Origin: JAJRRH01 sp047638815
Lineage (GTDB): Bacteria; Bacteroidota; Bacteroidia; Flavobacteriales_D; JABDKJ01
DNA: 33,356 nt
NCBI GenBank assembly: GCA_047638815.1
Contig: JBLIMR010000026.1
Coordinates: forward strand, 1 to 33,356
Direction of reading: 5' to 3'
Below, piece by piece: positions 25,226-32,484 of the stretch (positions are counted from its first letter, which is position 1; each line of letters begins with the position of its first letter). The position numbers and the translations under genes were made by a program. The notes beneath the pieces are model-generated. The model was not told where the DNA came from, did not search any database, and was given only the letters and a program-made list of their open reading frames with translations.

Positions 25226-25713
25226 TATGACAATGGTGCTACTTTAGATTTATCATTACAATCATACAATAGATCTTTAATCGTTAACCTGAAAGAAGGG
25301 TGAACAAAATCTGACGCGATTTCATTAAGTGGAATTAATACAAAATTCCTTAAATGCAATCTAGGATGGGGAATATTCAGTGCAGGAACCGATATCTCAA
25401 GATGATCATAAAACAATATATCGATGTCCATAATTCTCGCTTCATATCCAGGCTTTCCACTTCTTTGTCTACCCATCGATTTTTCAATATCTGTACATTC
25501 TTTGAGAAGTTCAGTGGGTGACAATTCAGTTGTGCAGTGTAAAACCTGATTGAGGTATGGCGTTTCATCGTTATAACCCCATGGCTCTGATTCATATATC
25601 GCACTTGCGTTGGCTAATGCACCTACCTTTTCTTGCAGTAACTTACATACTGCATTTAAATTTGCACTTCTATCTCCTTGATTAGATCCAATTGAAAAAT
25701 ATATATCAGCCAT
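25225..25713 (-). CDS. folK: 2-amino-4-hydroxy-6-hydroxymethyldihydropteridine diphosphokinase (HPPK)
   Basis: The 162-residue enzyme transfers pyrophosphate from ATP to 6-hydroxymethyl-dihydropterin in folate synthesis. Motifs are YFSIGSNQGDRSANL, YESEPWGYNDETPYLNQV, GRQRSGKPGYEARIMDIDILFY, which holds the ATP/Mg-binding residues, and IPHPRLHLRNFVLIPLNEIA. Length is normal. It overlaps the following deoxynucleoside kinase gene by one base. An upstream TAACTTTG lies only eight bases before the ATG. Confidence 0.95.
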   Translation of the reverse strand: MADIYFSIGSNQGDRSANLNAVCKLLQEKVGALANASAIYESEPWGYNDETPYLNQVLHCTTELSPTELLKECTDIEKSMGRQRSGKPGYEARIMDIDILFYDHLEISVPALNIPHPRLHLRNFVLIPLNEIASDFVHPSFRLTIKDLLYDCNDKSKVAPLS

Positions 25714-25720
25714 AGTTCAG

Positions 25721-25728
25721 CAAAGTTA
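25721..25728 (-). promoter_or_regulatory. Possible -7 element of folK-dNK
   Basis: TAACTTTG on the minus strand matches TAnnTTTG and ends eight bases before the folK ATG, implying a leader of only a few bases. No TTG lies at the usual spacing. Confidence 0.35.
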
Positions 25729-25824
25729 GAAACCATTTACACATAACCATTTCCTTTCATGTATTATTTATCCCATATACTTTAAATGCTCATATATTTA
25801 CGATCCCAAATTCTACTATAAAAG

Positions 25825-27615
25825 ATGAAAGCATTTTTAAAATATTTCCTGGCCGCATTTTTAGCCTTCTTTACAGCTATCGTATTAATTTTCTTAGGCC
25901 TATTCGGTAGTGTCTTATTCTCTGGTGATGGCAATGATATTAGCATAGAGAATAATAGTGTATTGCATTTGCAGTTTAAAAATGAAATTACTGAAAGACA
26001 AAGCAGCAAGAAATTTAACATTGATCCTAGCTCGTTTAAGGTATTGAAAAAAGATGGTTTGGATATGATCATAAACCAGATCAACAAAGCTGCTTTGGAT
26101 CCGAAAATTGAAGGGATCTTCTTGGATTTCAGAAACATAAATAGCCGATTAGCAACCGTTCAGGAAATTAGAGATGCATTGTCAGCATTTAAAGCTTCCG
26201 GTAAATGGATAGTTGCTTATAGTGATGTCCTATCTCAAAAGGCATATTACCTTGCCTCCGTGGCAAACGAAATATATATTGAACCGGAAGGAACTGTTGA
26301 ATTTAACGGACTGATGACGAAGATCGCATTTTTGAAACGAACATTGGAAAAAATTGGCGTGGAGATGCAAGTTGTTCGTCCAAAAAATAATAAGTTTAAA
26401 AGTGCCGTTGAGCCGTTTATGTTGGACTCCATGAGTGCAGCAAACGAATTACAGACCAAGACATTACTTGCTGGACTCTGGGGAGAAATGTTAAAATCAA
26501 TAGGTGAAGATCGAGGATTGAGCATTGAAAAATTAAATGACATTGCTGATGATTTTACTGGAATGGATCCTCGAGAGTCTGCAAATGTTGGTCTTATAAC
26601 TGGTGCAAAGTATAGAGATGAAGTTGAAGACATACTTAAGTCGAAGTTGAATATTGATAGTAAGGAAGAATTGACCTTCGCTACTTTAAATGACTACTCC
26701 AAAAGTATCGTATCTGATTTTGTTTCACTTTCTGAAAAAAATTCAGATAATAAAATCGCTGTGATATATGCCATTGGAGAAATTGGCTTGGGTGAAAGTA
26801 GTGAAGATGACTACAAAATGGGATCGGATGACCTTGCAAAGGCCATAAAAGAAGCTAGAAACAATGAGGATGTTAAGGCTGTGGTCCTAAGAGTAAATTC
26901 ACCAGGTGGGGGTGTTTTAGCAAGTGACGTTATATGGAGAGAGATGTGTAAAATTAGAGAAACCAAAAAAGTGGTTGTATCCATGGGAGATTTGGCAGCT
27001 TCAGGAGGATATTATATTTCTACACCTTCTGACAAAATCTATGCACAAGAAAACACAATAACTGGATCTATTGGTGTGTTTGGGGTGATTCCAAATACAA
27101 AGGGTTTGAATGAGGATATACTTGGGCTATCTTATGATGAAGTGAAAACTAATAAGCATTCGGATTTTTTCGATTTTACAAGAGCAATGCATGCAGACGA
27201 GGAAGAGAAAATACAAATGTTGATTGATGATATTTATGGAGATTTCATGTCGAAAGTCAGTGAGTCCAGAGGGCTTACTATTCCTGAAGTAGATAATATA
27301 GCCCAAGGACGTGTTTGGGCAGGAGAAGACGCAAAAAGAATTGGCTTGGTGGATGAAATAGGTGGATTGGATGAAGCCATAATAGCTGCGGCAGAATTAG
27401 CAGAATTGGACAATTACGGTATAATTAACTATCCAATCATTGAAATAGATCCATTTCAAGAAATATTGGAACAACTCGTAAATGCCAAAGCTGATTATAT
27501 TGAAACAGAGCTTCAACATAGCCCAGAATTACTTCATTCTTATAGAACTCTAAAAAGAATTAATGAAATCAAAGGTCTTCAAATGAGAATGGATTTTGAT
27601 ATGACTATCCGCTAA
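25825..27615 (+). CDS. sppA: Signal peptide peptidase SppA, 67-kDa type
   Basis: This 596-residue, membrane-bound serine protease degrades cleaved signal peptides at the periplasmic face. An N-terminal transmembrane segment (about residues 8-33) is followed by two tandem SppA (S49) domains. The Ser/Lys dyad is visible: Lys192 in NNKFKSAVEPF of the first domain, equivalent to the E. coli catalytic Lys, and Ser393 in MGDLAASGGYYIS of the second. VLRVNSPGGG and TITGSIGVFGVIPN are also conserved. It is transcribed divergently from folK. Its last 11 bases overlap the 3' end of the Kelch gene on the other strand. Confidence 0.93.
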   Translation: MKAFLKYFLAAFLAFFTAIVLIFLGLFGSVLFSGDGNDISIENNSVLHLQFKNEITERQSSKKFNIDPSSFKVLKKDGLDMIINQINKAALDPKIEGIFLDFRNINSRLATVQEIRDALSAFKASGKWIVAYSDVLSQKAYYLASVANEIYIEPEGTVEFNGLMTKIAFLKRTLEKIGVEMQVVRPKNNKFKSAVEPFMLDSMSAANELQTKTLLAGLWGEMLKSIGEDRGLSIEKLNDIADDFTGMDPRESANVGLITGAKYRDEVEDILKSKLNIDSKEELTFATLNDYSKSIVSDFVSLSEKNSDNKIAVIYAIGEIGLGESSEDDYKMGSDDLAKAIKEARNNEDVKAVVLRVNSPGGGVLASDVIWREMCKIRETKKVVVSMGDLAASGGYYISTPSDKIYAQENTITGSIGVFGVIPNTKGLNEDILGLSYDEVKTNKHSDFFDFTRAMHADEEEKIQMLIDDIYGDFMSKVSESRGLTIPEVDNIAQGRVWAGEDAKRIGLVDEIGGLDEAIIAAAELAELDNYGIINYPIIEIDPFQEILEQLVNAKADYIETELQHSPELLHSYRTLKRINEIKGLQMRMDFDMTIR

Positions 27616-28939
27616 CAACTATCTTAACAGCAGATACGTTCCCTTTGTTACTTACAAGCTCTAAGGTATAGAACCCGACAGATAAAGTACCAGTAGGAAT
27701 AGTGAATAATTTCACTGTAGATGGAATTGTAGAAGAAATTACTCTTTGCCCAAGTTCATTGAGGACGTTATATCTTGTATAAGTTGAAATGAGACTTGCG
27801 TTCAACATAACTTTCAAGGAATTACCACGGCTGACAGGATTAGGATATATCTGAAAATTATCAGTATGATTAACTTCTTCAAGACCGACATTAACATCAA
27901 TACATATTAAGAATGTCTTATCAGAGACTGTTTGATTTGTAGTCATACCACCACAAATAATAAATTTGTTTTCATCAATTTTGGCCACTCCCCTTAAATC
28001 CATTACACCATATGGTTGATCTAACTCCTCATACCAACTTTGCAAACTACTATTGTAAGATAGAATCCGATGTAAAGGTGGAACGCCACCCGATCCATTA
28101 TATGCTATTCCATCATAATTATAAGTTATTCCGGATCCGCCAATCCAATATGCCTGATCATCAATAGCCACTGAAGCCATACGATAACCTTTAGCACCTG
28201 GGCTATCTTCAAGAAGGTCCCAAACGATATCAGTTGGATCATCAGGGTTAATGAGTCCCTTTCTCATGAAATCAACTGAGTTGAATGAAGAACCAGCAGC
28301 TCCTCCATTATAAAATATTGTATCACCAATAATTACTCCTGAAGCACCGAAAGCTTGATATGCATTATTATTTGGCGTTGATGTGCCAACCTGCCATGAA
28401 TCAAAAGCGGGATCATAAATCTGAACGTGAGAGACATTACCATTATCACTCCAACCCGTGATCATAAATATCAAACTATCCCTCCAAACTGCCTGCACTT
28501 GATCATCGATAGGAAATGGCATTGGCATTCCGTCAGAAAGGTAGTTGTTAGTCACTGGGTCATATCTATGAATCTTGTCTGAAGACAACTCAAAGGGTGA
28601 ACTTGGAAAAACATGATACCCACCTGTGATATAAATAATATTATTAACGGTACTTGCCCCCGAAGCTATTTTGCCCAAAGTATCAGGCAAATCTGGAATA
28701 AAGGACCAAACATCGGTTATCGTGTTATATTTCATCGAGGCCTGTGTAATACCAGTCAATGCTTTGGTTGTATCTATTCCACCAAAAGAATACACATAAG
28801 TCGTATCACCAACATGGGCTTGAGTAACGGCATTGTTTGCAACAGCCATGGGCATCGACCCAAGTTCAGTCCAAACCGATTGACTTTGAGCACCATAAAA
28901 AGCACTTAAAAACAACACACTGAAGTATATCCGTATCAT
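27605..28939 (-). CDS. Secreted Kelch-repeat protein with T9SS sorting domain
   Basis: From the ATG at 28939 the protein has 444 residues (ATG 28960 or a start at 28996 would only extend the N-terminus). It begins with signal peptide MIRIYFSVLFLSAFYGAQSQ. About six Kelch-type blades follow, marked by SFGGIDTT, ITGGYHV, MITGWSD, YNGGAAG, WIGGSG and ICGGMTT, forming a beta-propeller. The tail, from QIYPNPVSRGNSLKVML to the end, is a type A T9SS C-terminal sorting domain. The protein should be displayed or released outside the cell. No catalytic residues can be assigned; it may bind glycans or proteins. Confidence 0.88.
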   Translation of the reverse strand: MIRIYFSVLFLSAFYGAQSQSVWTELGSMPMAVANNAVTQAHVGDTTYVYSFGGIDTTKALTGITQASMKYNTITDVWSFIPDLPDTLGKIASGASTVNNIIYITGGYHVFPSSPFELSSDKIHRYDPVTNNYLSDGMPMPFPIDDQVQAVWRDSLIFMITGWSDNGNVSHVQIYDPAFDSWQVGTSTPNNNAYQAFGASGVIIGDTIFYNGGAAGSSFNSVDFMRKGLINPDDPTDIVWDLLEDSPGAKGYRMASVAIDDQAYWIGGSGITYNYDGIAYNGSGGVPPLHRILSYNSSLQSWYEELDQPYGVMDLRGVAKIDENKFIICGGMTTNQTVSDKTFLICIDVNVGLEEVNHTDNFQIYPNPVSRGNSLKVMLNASLISTYTRYNVLNELGQRVISSTIPSTVKLFTIPTGTLSVGFYTLELVSNKGNVSAVKIVVSG

Positions 28940-29005
28940 TTTAGTTTTTAACTTTAGCATAATATTATAATTAGGGGGATTTAAAGATAAGAGCAATGCA
29001 GCAAC

Positions 29006-30535
29006 ATGAAACCGATTAACAAATTATTTTCTTGGCTTATCAAAAAAAGGACTAATCAAATAGAATTCTTTAAGCAATATCCTGTAGGTACTCAAGAAGA
29101 ACAATTGATGTTGCTTCTTGACAAAGCTAAAGACACTATTTGGGGACGGAAGTATGATTACACATCAATAGATACAGTAAAAGAATACAAGAAAAGAGTC
29201 CCTATTCAAAACTATGAAGACTATCAACCTATTCTTGATAGAATTTTTAAAGGAGAACAAAATTTGCTTTGGCCAACAGAAATAAAGTGTTTTGCCAAAT
29301 CATCAGGTACAACGGCTGCCAAGAGCAAATTCATACCTGTCAGCATGGAATCATTAGAGGATTGCCACTACAAAGGTGGTAAAGATCTCTTGGCAATGTA
29401 TGTAAACAGTCATCCTGACTCTGAGATATATAGTGGCAAAACATTAACTATTGGTGGAAGTTCAGAGGTTAATCAATTTAATAGTGACGCGTATTATGGC
29501 GATTTGTCGGCAATCATTATTAAGAATTTACCGTTTTGGGTTCAGATTAAAAGAATCCCCAATAAAGACATTTCACTTTTAGACAATTGGGAAGAGAAGG
29601 TCGAAATGATGGCCGAATATTGCATTGACAAAAACGTAACGGTAATTTCAGGCGTCCCCTCTTGGACACTTGTAATTCTTAAACGTGTCCTAGAGCTTTC
29701 TAAAAAAGATAACTTGTATGATGTTTGGCCTAACCTAGAATTATACATGCATGGAGGTGTCAACTTCAAACCTTACAAAAAAGAATATCAAAGATTGATT
29801 CCAGGTGATAAAATGAATTATGTGGAATCTTACAATGCCTCTGAAGGTTTTTTTGCAATTCAGGATGGGCATAGAGATGACGGACTTTTGTTAATGTTAG
29901 ATTACGGAATTTATTACGAGTTTTTACCATTGGAAAACCTTAGGAAACCAAATGCTGAAACCTTGGAATTGTCAGCGGTTGAAGTTGGCAAACAATATGC
30001 TTTGATTATTTCAACCAATGCTGGATTATGGCGATATCTCATTGGTGATACAGTTGTTTTTACTTCCAAATCCCCATATAGAATTAATGTCAGTGGCAGA
30101 ACAAAAAGTTACATCAATGTTTTTGGCGAAGAACTAATGGTAGACAACTCCGATCAGGCGATTCAAAAGGTATGTGAAACATTGGATCTTGAAGTATTAG
30201 AGTATACGGCTGGACCAATATATATGAATGAACAAGAATCAGGTGGTCATGAATGGATTGTTGAATTCAAAGAAAGTCCTCAGGGCATTCATGAGTTTAC
30301 CGTGGAATTGGATAAGGAATTAAAAAAACTAAATTCTGATTATGAAGCAAAACGCTTTAATGATTACAATTTAAAATTACCAATAGTTAAAGATGTGCCG
30401 AAGGGAACCTTTTACAATTGGATGAAAATGAAAGATAAATTGGGTGGACAAAATAAAGTCCCCAGACTGTCTAACGATAGAACTCATTTGGATTCGCTGA
30501 ACGAGCACCTAGTAGAAAATAAAGTGGTTCGATAA
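29006..30535 (+). CDS. GH3-family acyl-adenylating protein
   Basis: The 509-residue product belongs to the GH3 family, named from plant auxin-amido synthetases and part of the ANL adenylating superfamily. ATP-binding motifs are visible: CFAKSSGTTAAKSKFIPVS (motif 1), YVESYNASEGFFAIQD (motif 2) and LWRYLIGDTVVF followed by SGRTKSYINVFGEELM (motif 3 and hinge). Length is close to the family's. Bacterial GH3 proteins are common in Bacteroidota, but their substrates are largely unknown; conjugation of a carboxylic acid to an amine is the inferred chemistry. A 39-base gap separates it from the next gene, so the two may be co-transcribed. Confidence 0.88.
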   Translation: MKPINKLFSWLIKKRTNQIEFFKQYPVGTQEEQLMLLLDKAKDTIWGRKYDYTSIDTVKEYKKRVPIQNYEDYQPILDRIFKGEQNLLWPTEIKCFAKSSGTTAAKSKFIPVSMESLEDCHYKGGKDLLAMYVNSHPDSEIYSGKTLTIGGSSEVNQFNSDAYYGDLSAIIIKNLPFWVQIKRIPNKDISLLDNWEEKVEMMAEYCIDKNVTVISGVPSWTLVILKRVLELSKKDNLYDVWPNLELYMHGGVNFKPYKKEYQRLIPGDKMNYVESYNASEGFFAIQDGHRDDGLLLMLDYGIYYEFLPLENLRKPNAETLELSAVEVGKQYALIISTNAGLWRYLIGDTVVFTSKSPYRINVSGRTKSYINVFGEELMVDNSDQAIQKVCETLDLEVLEYTAGPIYMNEQESGGHEWIVEFKESPQGIHEFTVELDKELKKLNSDYEAKRFNDYNLKLPIVKDVPKGTFYNWMKMKDKLGGQNKVPRLSNDRTHLDSLNEHLVENKVVR

Positions 30536-30574
30536 TTGTTACTGTATTATGCACTCTGAAATCAACACATATCA

Positions 30575-31345
30575 ATGAAGACTTCACTTGTCATTATTAT
30601 TGCTGCGATATTTTCCCAGAGCTGGACTTATAATCATCCAGATAATTTTGTCTTTTTTGAAAGTGATAATTTGGGAAACTTATACATCGTAGAAGATGAA
30701 TCCATTATTATGATCGGTAATAAGGGTGAAAAGATGTTTGAATACAACCAGCTTCAGTTTGGTGAGATCACTTGTTTTGATCAAACTTCAGCGATGCGTT
30801 CTTTGGTTTTTTATGAGGATCAATCCGTATTCCTTATTTTGGATAATACACTATCCGTCCAAAGTCCTGCCGTACGACTAAATGAATTTGACTTGTACTA
30901 TATACAACTGATGTGTGCTTCAAAAAATAATCACTATTGGTGCTATTCTTCGGAAACCAATTCGATCGTGAGACTAAATCAACAGCTGGGTATTGTATCT
31001 AAAGGTGAAGATTTAAATCAGCTTCTAAATAGTGTTATTGCTCCTGACCAAATAATGGAACGCAGTGGCAAAGTATATTTGAATGACCCAAAAAATGGCA
31101 TTCATATTTTCGATCGTTATGGAAATTATGAAAAGACGCTAGAAATAAAAAATGTTCAGCAGATGGAAATAAAAAACACCAATCTTTTTTATCTTGCTCA
31201 GAACAAAATATTCCGATACAATCTCAATACCTTTTTAGAAAATGAAATTGACTTAGAACAAGAAAGCATTAATGGTTTCAGTGTTGAAAATAATCAACTT
31301 TTTTGGTCTGTGGGTCAATCAATCTCTGTTTATGATTTGAAATAA
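30575..31345 (+). CDS. Conserved secreted hypothetical protein, beta-propeller-like
   Basis: The 256-residue product starts with a signal peptide (MKTSLVIIIAAIFSQS). The mature part has repeated short beta-rich units with aromatic and hydrophobic strands (FVFFESDNLGNLYIVED, GKVYLNDPKNGIHIFDRYGN, KNTNLFYLAQNKIFRYNL, NNQLFWSVGQSISVYDL). These look like blades of a small propeller of the NHL or PQQ-like type. I do not recognise a named family. It lacks a T9SS tail and a lipobox, so it is probably periplasmic. It follows the GH3 gene by 39 bases and may work with it. Confidence 0.7.
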   Translation: MKTSLVIIIAAIFSQSWTYNHPDNFVFFESDNLGNLYIVEDESIIMIGNKGEKMFEYNQLQFGEITCFDQTSAMRSLVFYEDQSVFLILDNTLSVQSPAVRLNEFDLYYIQLMCASKNNHYWCYSSETNSIVRLNQQLGIVSKGEDLNQLLNSVIAPDQIMERSGKVYLNDPKNGIHIFDRYGNYEKTLEIKNVQQMEIKNTNLFYLAQNKIFRYNLNTFLENEIDLEQESINGFSVENNQLFWSVGQSISVYDLK

Positions 31346-31432
31346 AACGATCCCTTAAAAAATGGAAGTTTTCAACAGAATGAAAAACGGAAGTAGTATT
31401 TTGTAAATTAGCATCCTAATACAATCTAAAAA

Positions 31433-32056
31433 ATGCACATAGCCATAGCCGGAAATATTGGGTCAGGAAAAACAACTTTGACCTCACTTTTATCAAAACA
31501 TTACAAATGGAATGCTCACTATGAAGACGTAGATGACAACCCATATTTAAATGATTTTTACAACGACATGAATCGTTGGTCTTTTAATCTTCAAATCTAT
31601 TTTTTGAATAGTCGATTCAATCAGATATTGGAATTCAGAGAAGACAACAAAGACATGGTTCAGGATAGAACCATCTATGAAGATGCTCATATATTCGCCC
31701 CTAATCTGCATGCGATGGGATTGATGAGCACAAGAGATTATGAGAACTACTATACGTTATTTAATTTAATGGAGCGGTTCATTCAACCACCAGATCTATT
31801 GATTTATTTAAGAGGTTCTGTACCATCTTTAGTTCGTCAAATTCAATCTAGAGGAAGAGACTATGAAGAATCGATTCGCTTGGATTATTTGAAAAGATTA
31901 AACGAACGATATGAAGCCTGGGTCAGTACTTATGACAAAGGTAAATTGTTGATCATTGACATTGATGACATAAACTTCAAAGACAACAAAGAAGATTTAG
32001 GAAATATCATTAATGCGGTTGATGCAGAAATTCACGGTCTATTTGAGAAAGCATAA
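31433..32056 (+). CDS. Deoxynucleoside kinase (second copy)
   Basis: The 207-residue protein is a dNK-family kinase that phosphorylates deoxynucleosides for salvage. Motifs: P-loop IAGNIGSGKTTL, EDVDDNPYLNDFY, MVQDRTIYEDAHIF (the DRS-type motif with its Arg) and the LID segment QSRGRDYEESIRLDYLKRL. It is paralogous to the kinase at 24584-25225 but has the standard motif where that one differs. Its base preference cannot be determined by eye. It ends 21 bases before a strong terminator. Confidence 0.92.
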   Translation: MHIAIAGNIGSGKTTLTSLLSKHYKWNAHYEDVDDNPYLNDFYNDMNRWSFNLQIYFLNSRFNQILEFREDNKDMVQDRTIYEDAHIFAPNLHAMGLMSTRDYENYYTLFNLMERFIQPPDLLIYLRGSVPSLVRQIQSRGRDYEESIRLDYLKRLNERYEAWVSTYDKGKLLIIDIDDINFKDNKEDLGNIINAVDAEIHGLFEKA

Positions 32057-32077
32057 TCAAACTTTAACTAAAAAATT

Positions 32078-32118
32078 AAATGCCAAATTCAAAATATTGA
32101 ATTTGGCATTTTTTTTAT
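32078..32118 (+). terminator. Terminator after the second deoxynucleoside kinase
   Basis: A perfect 15-bp inverted repeat (32078-32092 and 32097-32111) with core TGCCAAATTCAA and loop AATA is followed by a T-run. It lies 21 bases after the kinase stop. Confidence 0.9.
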
Positions 32119-32121
32119 AGC

Positions 32122-32405
32122 CTAGTCCGGTTAAATACAAGAAGGTATGTAAATATTGCGTTTTAGTGATGAATGGACATCCAAAGGCGTCACGTTGAGA
32201 GCAGTCGAAACAACCCTGTACCGTTTCGATTGTCCTCAATATGACATCAAATACACACTCAACATGACATCTATTCCCTCGAAGAATCATAACATCCAAA
32301 CCCGAAATAAAAACCAAAGGACAATGCTCTTTTGGCAATGGAGAACGAACAACAACTCAGGCATAAAAAATAATGCCTCATTACTATTCTAATATAGCGG
32401 ACTAG
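32122..32405. repeat. Segment bounded by short inverted repeats
   Basis: CTAGTCCG at 32122-32129 and CGGACTAG at 32398-32405 are perfect 8-bp inverted ends of a 284-base segment lying between two terminators. Inside is a REP-like hairpin but no convincing gene; a 78-codon frame (32156-32392) runs through the hairpin and looks non-coding. It may be a small non-autonomous element or a chance pairing. Confidence 0.35.
32189..32245. repeat. REP-like imperfect palindrome
   Basis: Two 23-base arms (32189-32211 and 32223-32245) pair at 18 of 23 positions, counting only Watson-Crick pairs, with an 11-base loop. Each arm has the pattern GTCA..TTGAG..CA.TCGAAAC, related to the element at 8815-8832. 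Confidence 0.65.
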
Positions 32406-32430
32406 TATATTTTTTAATGCTCTTAAAAAG

Positions 32431-32465
32431 AAAAGCCCATTCCAAATATTTTGGAATGGGCTTTT
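32431..32465 (-). terminator. Terminator of the pyrophosphatase-YceI gene
   Basis: A perfect 16-bp inverted repeat (32431-32446 and 32450-32465, core AGCCCATTCCAAA) with T-runs on both sides lies 19 bases after the stop of the minus-strand gene. It could also stop plus-strand transcription. Confidence 0.9.
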
Positions 32466-32484
32466 TAAAATAACTTAATTGAAT

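Noticed and set aside
32156..32392. A 78-codon open frame in the spacer after the second kinase
   Set aside because: It runs straight through the REP-like hairpin, does not resemble any known protein, and starts within an AT-rich spacer.
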